NCBI GenBank assembly: GCA_902765725.1
Contig: CACXAT010000007.1
Span: forward strand, 1-64,000
DNA length: 64,000 nt
Direction: 5' to 3'
From: an uncultured Lachnospiraceae bacterium
Lineage (GTDB): Bacteria; Bacillota; Clostridia; Lachnospirales; Lachnospiraceae
The notes below the pieces were generated by a model. That model ran no database searches. It was not told the origin of the DNA and worked only from the letters and a program-made list of their open reading frames with translations. Position numbers and translations under genes: made by a program. Below are positions 61,672 through 64,000 of the stretch, piece by piece (position 1 is the first letter of the stretch; the number at the start of each line of letters is the position of its first letter).

Positions 61672-64000
61672 TCAGCGATAGACGTAGTCTCCTGCCCTGT
61701 ACTTGGGCGGAATTACCGGCACCTGGATGAAGGACTCATACTGTCCGCCGGTATAGATGATCTGACGTCCGTGATTGTCCGTATCCCAGGCCAGCGGCTC
61801 GAACCATCCCTCGCGGATGTAGCGGCCGGCGATCTGCACACGCAGCTTCTGGCCCTTGTGCCAGATACGCGCGCTCGGAACGATCTCGATGTCTACCGGT
61901 ACGATCTCGCCCGGCTGTACCTTCAGGTCTCTCTTGTGGGCCATGACCGGCTGGATCATGAGGCCTTTCACCTTCTGGCACTCCTTCGGATCCAGCTCTC
62001 TGCGGGAGATGCGGCACTTGCCCCAGGCACCCGGATGCGGCTCATTCAGAACGGACCAGGGCAGCCAGTTGCCGTTCTCGTCCGCCTTCTGGATGTTCAC
62101 GAACATATCCATGTCGTTGTAGCTCTCGGCAGCGACATACAGATGCAGATACATATATCCGGTCAGCTCGGTGTCTTCCTCGAAGGTCATGTCGAACTCG
62201 ACCTGCTCTGTATTGCCGTCGTAGGCTACGGAACTCTCCACAGTTACCGGCGCATCCTTCATGGTCAGATGCTGCGGGTCGGAAGCGTCGAAATAATATC
62301 TCTTGTACTCTGTCCTCTTGAGCGGGAACTCATTCTCCGGACGGCGTACCTGATAATCGCAGTCATAGGCATCCATGATGTCCAGACGTACATGGGGAGT
62401 CATCTCCCAGCCGTTATGGATGTCCTTCAGATAGCGGTCGTAGAATCTCTTCAGATCTTCGAGATTCTCCGGCTGATAGGTATCCGGCCACTCAAAGTCA
62501 CGGTGTGCGCGGAGCCATTTCAGCTTGGTCTTGGCCTTGCGGAAGGCCTGCATGGAGCCTCTCAGATGGAAATGAGAGAAGCCTGCGGTCTGATAAACCG
62601 CGCAGGTAACCTTGGAGAAATCCGGGCGCTTGTCTTCCCAGTAGCCGTTCATGAAGGGATACTTGATCGCCATGTCCACCTGGCTGTCCACGCCGCCGGT
62701 ACCCGTTACCTGGGCGGAAATGAACTTGTTGAAGGACAGGGCCGGAACGCCGCCTTCATAGAAGGACTCACGATACAGGTCGGTGGAGCACTCCCAGGGA
62801 GCGATGCACTTCAGATGCGGCGGCTGCATGGAAGCAACGCCCCACTGATGCATGGCGACTCCGGAGTTTCCGGACATGCCTACATTGCCGTTGCACCAGT
62901 GCTGGACAGCCAGCCACTCGATGAAGTCATAGCCGTCCTCACGGTCCTGGTGGGTGAACATGTGGACGTTGCCCTCGGAATGGCCTGCTCCGCGGACGTC
63001 AACATTGGCCACCGCATATCCCTGATAGACCCAGTACATCGGATCCGGGGACTCAAACTTCGCAAACTTCGATACAGTGTGAGGCGGAACACCCATGATC
63101 TGCCATTCGCTCATGCCCTCGCCCGGACGCTTGCCGAACCAGGACCAGGAAACGATCGCCGGATACTTCTGGCTCTCATCCTTCGGACGGTAGATATCAC
63201 AGTAGATCGTGACGCCGTCACGCATCTTCACGCCCACATCCTGCTCGCAGAGAATTCCGGGCGCGCATTCGTAGACTCTCTGATTGAATGCCGGGCAGAA
63301 GCCCTGTCCCATGCGGGCCATCGGGTCATCGGAAGCGGCAAGGTCAACAGAGGGATCCACCGCGACCGGCTTTCTGGCTACCATGTAGACTGCTTCCAGT
63401 TCCTCACCCTTGAAGGTCTCCTTCAGAGTGAAGCGCTCACGCATCGCCAGTTCATCATCATGGTCAGACTTGGCAGAACCTCCAGCCGGTGCTGCCGCTG
63501 CGGGAGCTGCTGCCGGCGCGGGTGCCGGAGCTGCCGCAGGCGCAGGTGCGGGTGCTGCCTCCTCCTGGGCATCCAGTTCCTCGCCCAGGCACTCGGTAAG
63601 CACATAATTCACAGCTTCGCCAAAGGTTGCCTGACGGCGGAAGGACATGAAGGGGATCTCGGTATCGAACTCATCCTCCAGGAAGGTTGTGATCTGGGAA
63701 TACTGGGTCGACTTCGCATTGCAGTCCTCTACAAAGCGGGTCGCCTCAGACAGCTCCTGAGCCGGTTTGCCAAACAGGCCGCTGGCGCGCTCGATCAGCT
63801 TGTCCAGAATCTCCCTGCGAAGTCCGGTCGCCGGAGCTGCTGCCGCAGGCGCTGCAGGCGCAGCCGTCTCCTGCGAAGGAGCCTCGGGCTCTTCTCCCAG
63901 GCACTCGGTCAGGACGAAATCAACGGCTTCCCCGAAGGTTGCCTGGCGGCGGAAGGACATGAAGGGGATCTCCGTGTCGAACTCATCCTCCAGGAAGGTT
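61672..64000 (-). CDS. Tandem acyl-carrier domains fused to a CocE/NonD-family hydrolase (partial)
   Basis: The 5' end lies beyond the right edge: the frame is open to 64000 and codes for carrier-domain sequence before the Met at 63960, so that Met is internal. In the visible ~775 residues: the end of one carrier domain (63898-64000), an Ala/Pro linker, a full second carrier domain (about 63583-63822), another Ala/Pro linker, then a ~580-residue S15/CocE hydrolase. The carrier aligns without gaps to E. coli AcpP (FVED...LEDEFDTEIP), but DSL is KST, with Ser at codon 63709-63711. The hydrolase has VKMRDGVTIYCDIYRP, the nucleophile region VGMSGNSGVAM, and AHRDFEWPDTY. No signal peptide visible. 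Directly followed by acpS. Confidence 0.9.
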   Translation of the reverse strand, partial: TFLEDEFDTEIPFMSFRRQATFGEAVDFVLTECLGEEPEAPSQETAAPAAPAAAAPATGLRREILDKLIERASGLFGKPAQELSEATRFVEDCNAKSTQYSQITTFLEDEFDTEIPFMSFRRQATFGEAVNYVLTECLGEELDAQEEAAPAPAPAAAPAPAPAAAPAAAAPAGGSAKSDHDDELAMRERFTLKETFKGEELEAVYMVARKPVAVDPSVDLAASDDPMARMGQGFCPAFNQRVYECAPGILCEQDVGVKMRDGVTIYCDIYRPKDESQKYPAIVSWSWFGKRPGEGMSEWQIMGVPPHTVSKFAKFESPDPMYWVYQGYAVANVDVRGAGHSEGNVHMFTHQDREDGYDFIEWLAVQHWCNGNVGMSGNSGVAMHQWGVASMQPPHLKCIAPWECSTDLYRESFYEGGVPALSFNKFISAQVTGTGGVDSQVDMAIKYPFMNGYWEDKRPDFSKVTCAVYQTAGFSHFHLRGSMQAFRKAKTKLKWLRAHRDFEWPDTYQPENLEDLKRFYDRYLKDIHNGWEMTPHVRLDIMDAYDCDYQVRRPENEFPLKRTEYKRYYFDASDPQHLTMKDAPVTVESSVAYDGNTEQVEFDMTFEEDTELTGYMYLHLYVAAESYNDMDMFVNIQKADENGNWLPWSVLNEPHPGAWGKCRISRRELDPKECQKVKGLMIQPVMAHKRDLKVQPGEIVPVDIEIVPSARIWHKGQKLRVQIAGRYIREGWFEPLAWDTDNHGRQIIYTGGQYESFIQVPVIPPKYRAGDYVYR
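63583..64000 (-). repeat. Tandem duplication of the carrier-domain coding segment
   Basis: The stretch at the right edge (about 63898-64000) and that at 63595-63700 are nearly identical in DNA, for instance both contain GGAAGGACATGAAGGGGATC and ACTCATCCTCCAGGAAGGTT. The near-identity, including synonymous positions, points to recent duplication or gene conversion. More copies may lie outside the window. Confidence 0.85.

Noticed and set aside
63958..63960. ATG at 63960 as the start of the carrier-hydrolase gene
   Set aside because: The frame continues to the window edge and encodes TFLEDEFDTEIPF, the expected preceding part of the carrier domain; the same Met is internal in the next repeat.

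Overview
The window (about 64 kb, mid-50s % GC by eye) looks like a chromosomal segment of a strictly anaerobic, low-oxygen-tolerance Gram-positive of the class Clostridia, most likely Lachnospiraceae or a close relative. This is an inference from gene content: a long-form PRPP synthetase, the rplS-lepB-rbgA-rnhB-yraN order, a Der/DUF512 pair, desulfoferrodoxin, and strong AGGAGG ribosome binding sites. No mobile element, phage gene, CRISPR array, rRNA or tRNA was seen. Most genes lie on the minus strand.

Layout. 1-3.7 kb: arabinose module (araA, divergent LacI-type regulator, a feruloyl-esterase-like hydrolase) with repeated GAATTTAGTT operator-like boxes. 3.7-10 kb: L,D-transpeptidase, PIN-like protein, VWA protein, desulfoferrodoxin, glutamate dehydrogenase. 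10.2-24.2 kb: one long minus-strand operon, hdrBCA-flxDCBA-frdBA-fumAB-mdh-fchA-folD-patatin, with a sigma70-type promoter overlapped by a Rex-like box. 24.4-36.8 kb: housekeeping genes (plsY, der, DUF512, prs, pgeF, yraN, rnhB, two signal peptidases, rbgA, rplS, lipid kinase, HerA-like ATPase). 36.9-46.9 kb: carbohydrate locus (AraC regulator, solute-binding protein, two permeases, an unrecognised large enzyme-like protein, a 70-residue zinc ribbon, GH2 beta-galactosidase). 47-53.7 kb: barnase/barstar, CstA transporter, lactate permease family protein, XRE regulator, nitroreductase. 53.8-56.4 kb: FMN hydroxyacid oxidase-like protein and Nnr repair enzyme. 56.6-64 kb: an operon entering from the right edge: tandem acyl-carrier domains fused to a CocE/NonD hydrolase, acpS, a phosphotransacylase, butyrate kinase, an HSL-type esterase, an iron-sulfur-flavoprotein-like protein and a small membrane protein.

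Two systems stand out. First, the 14-kb operon links malate dehydrogenase and class I fumarase to a soluble, membrane-anchor-free fumarate reductase plus a complete Flx-Hdr electron-bifurcation module. This predicts NADH-driven fumarate reduction coupled to ferredoxin reduction (or the reverse), under redox control. Second, the right-edge operon joins a hydrolase carrying its own carrier domains, whose DSL motif is changed to KST, to a phosphopantetheinyl transferase and an acyl-CoA to acyl-phosphate to ATP pair. This could be a carrier-protein-based way to conserve energy from acyl cleavage. Both functional readings are hypotheses; the gene order, motifs and overlaps are read directly from the sequence.
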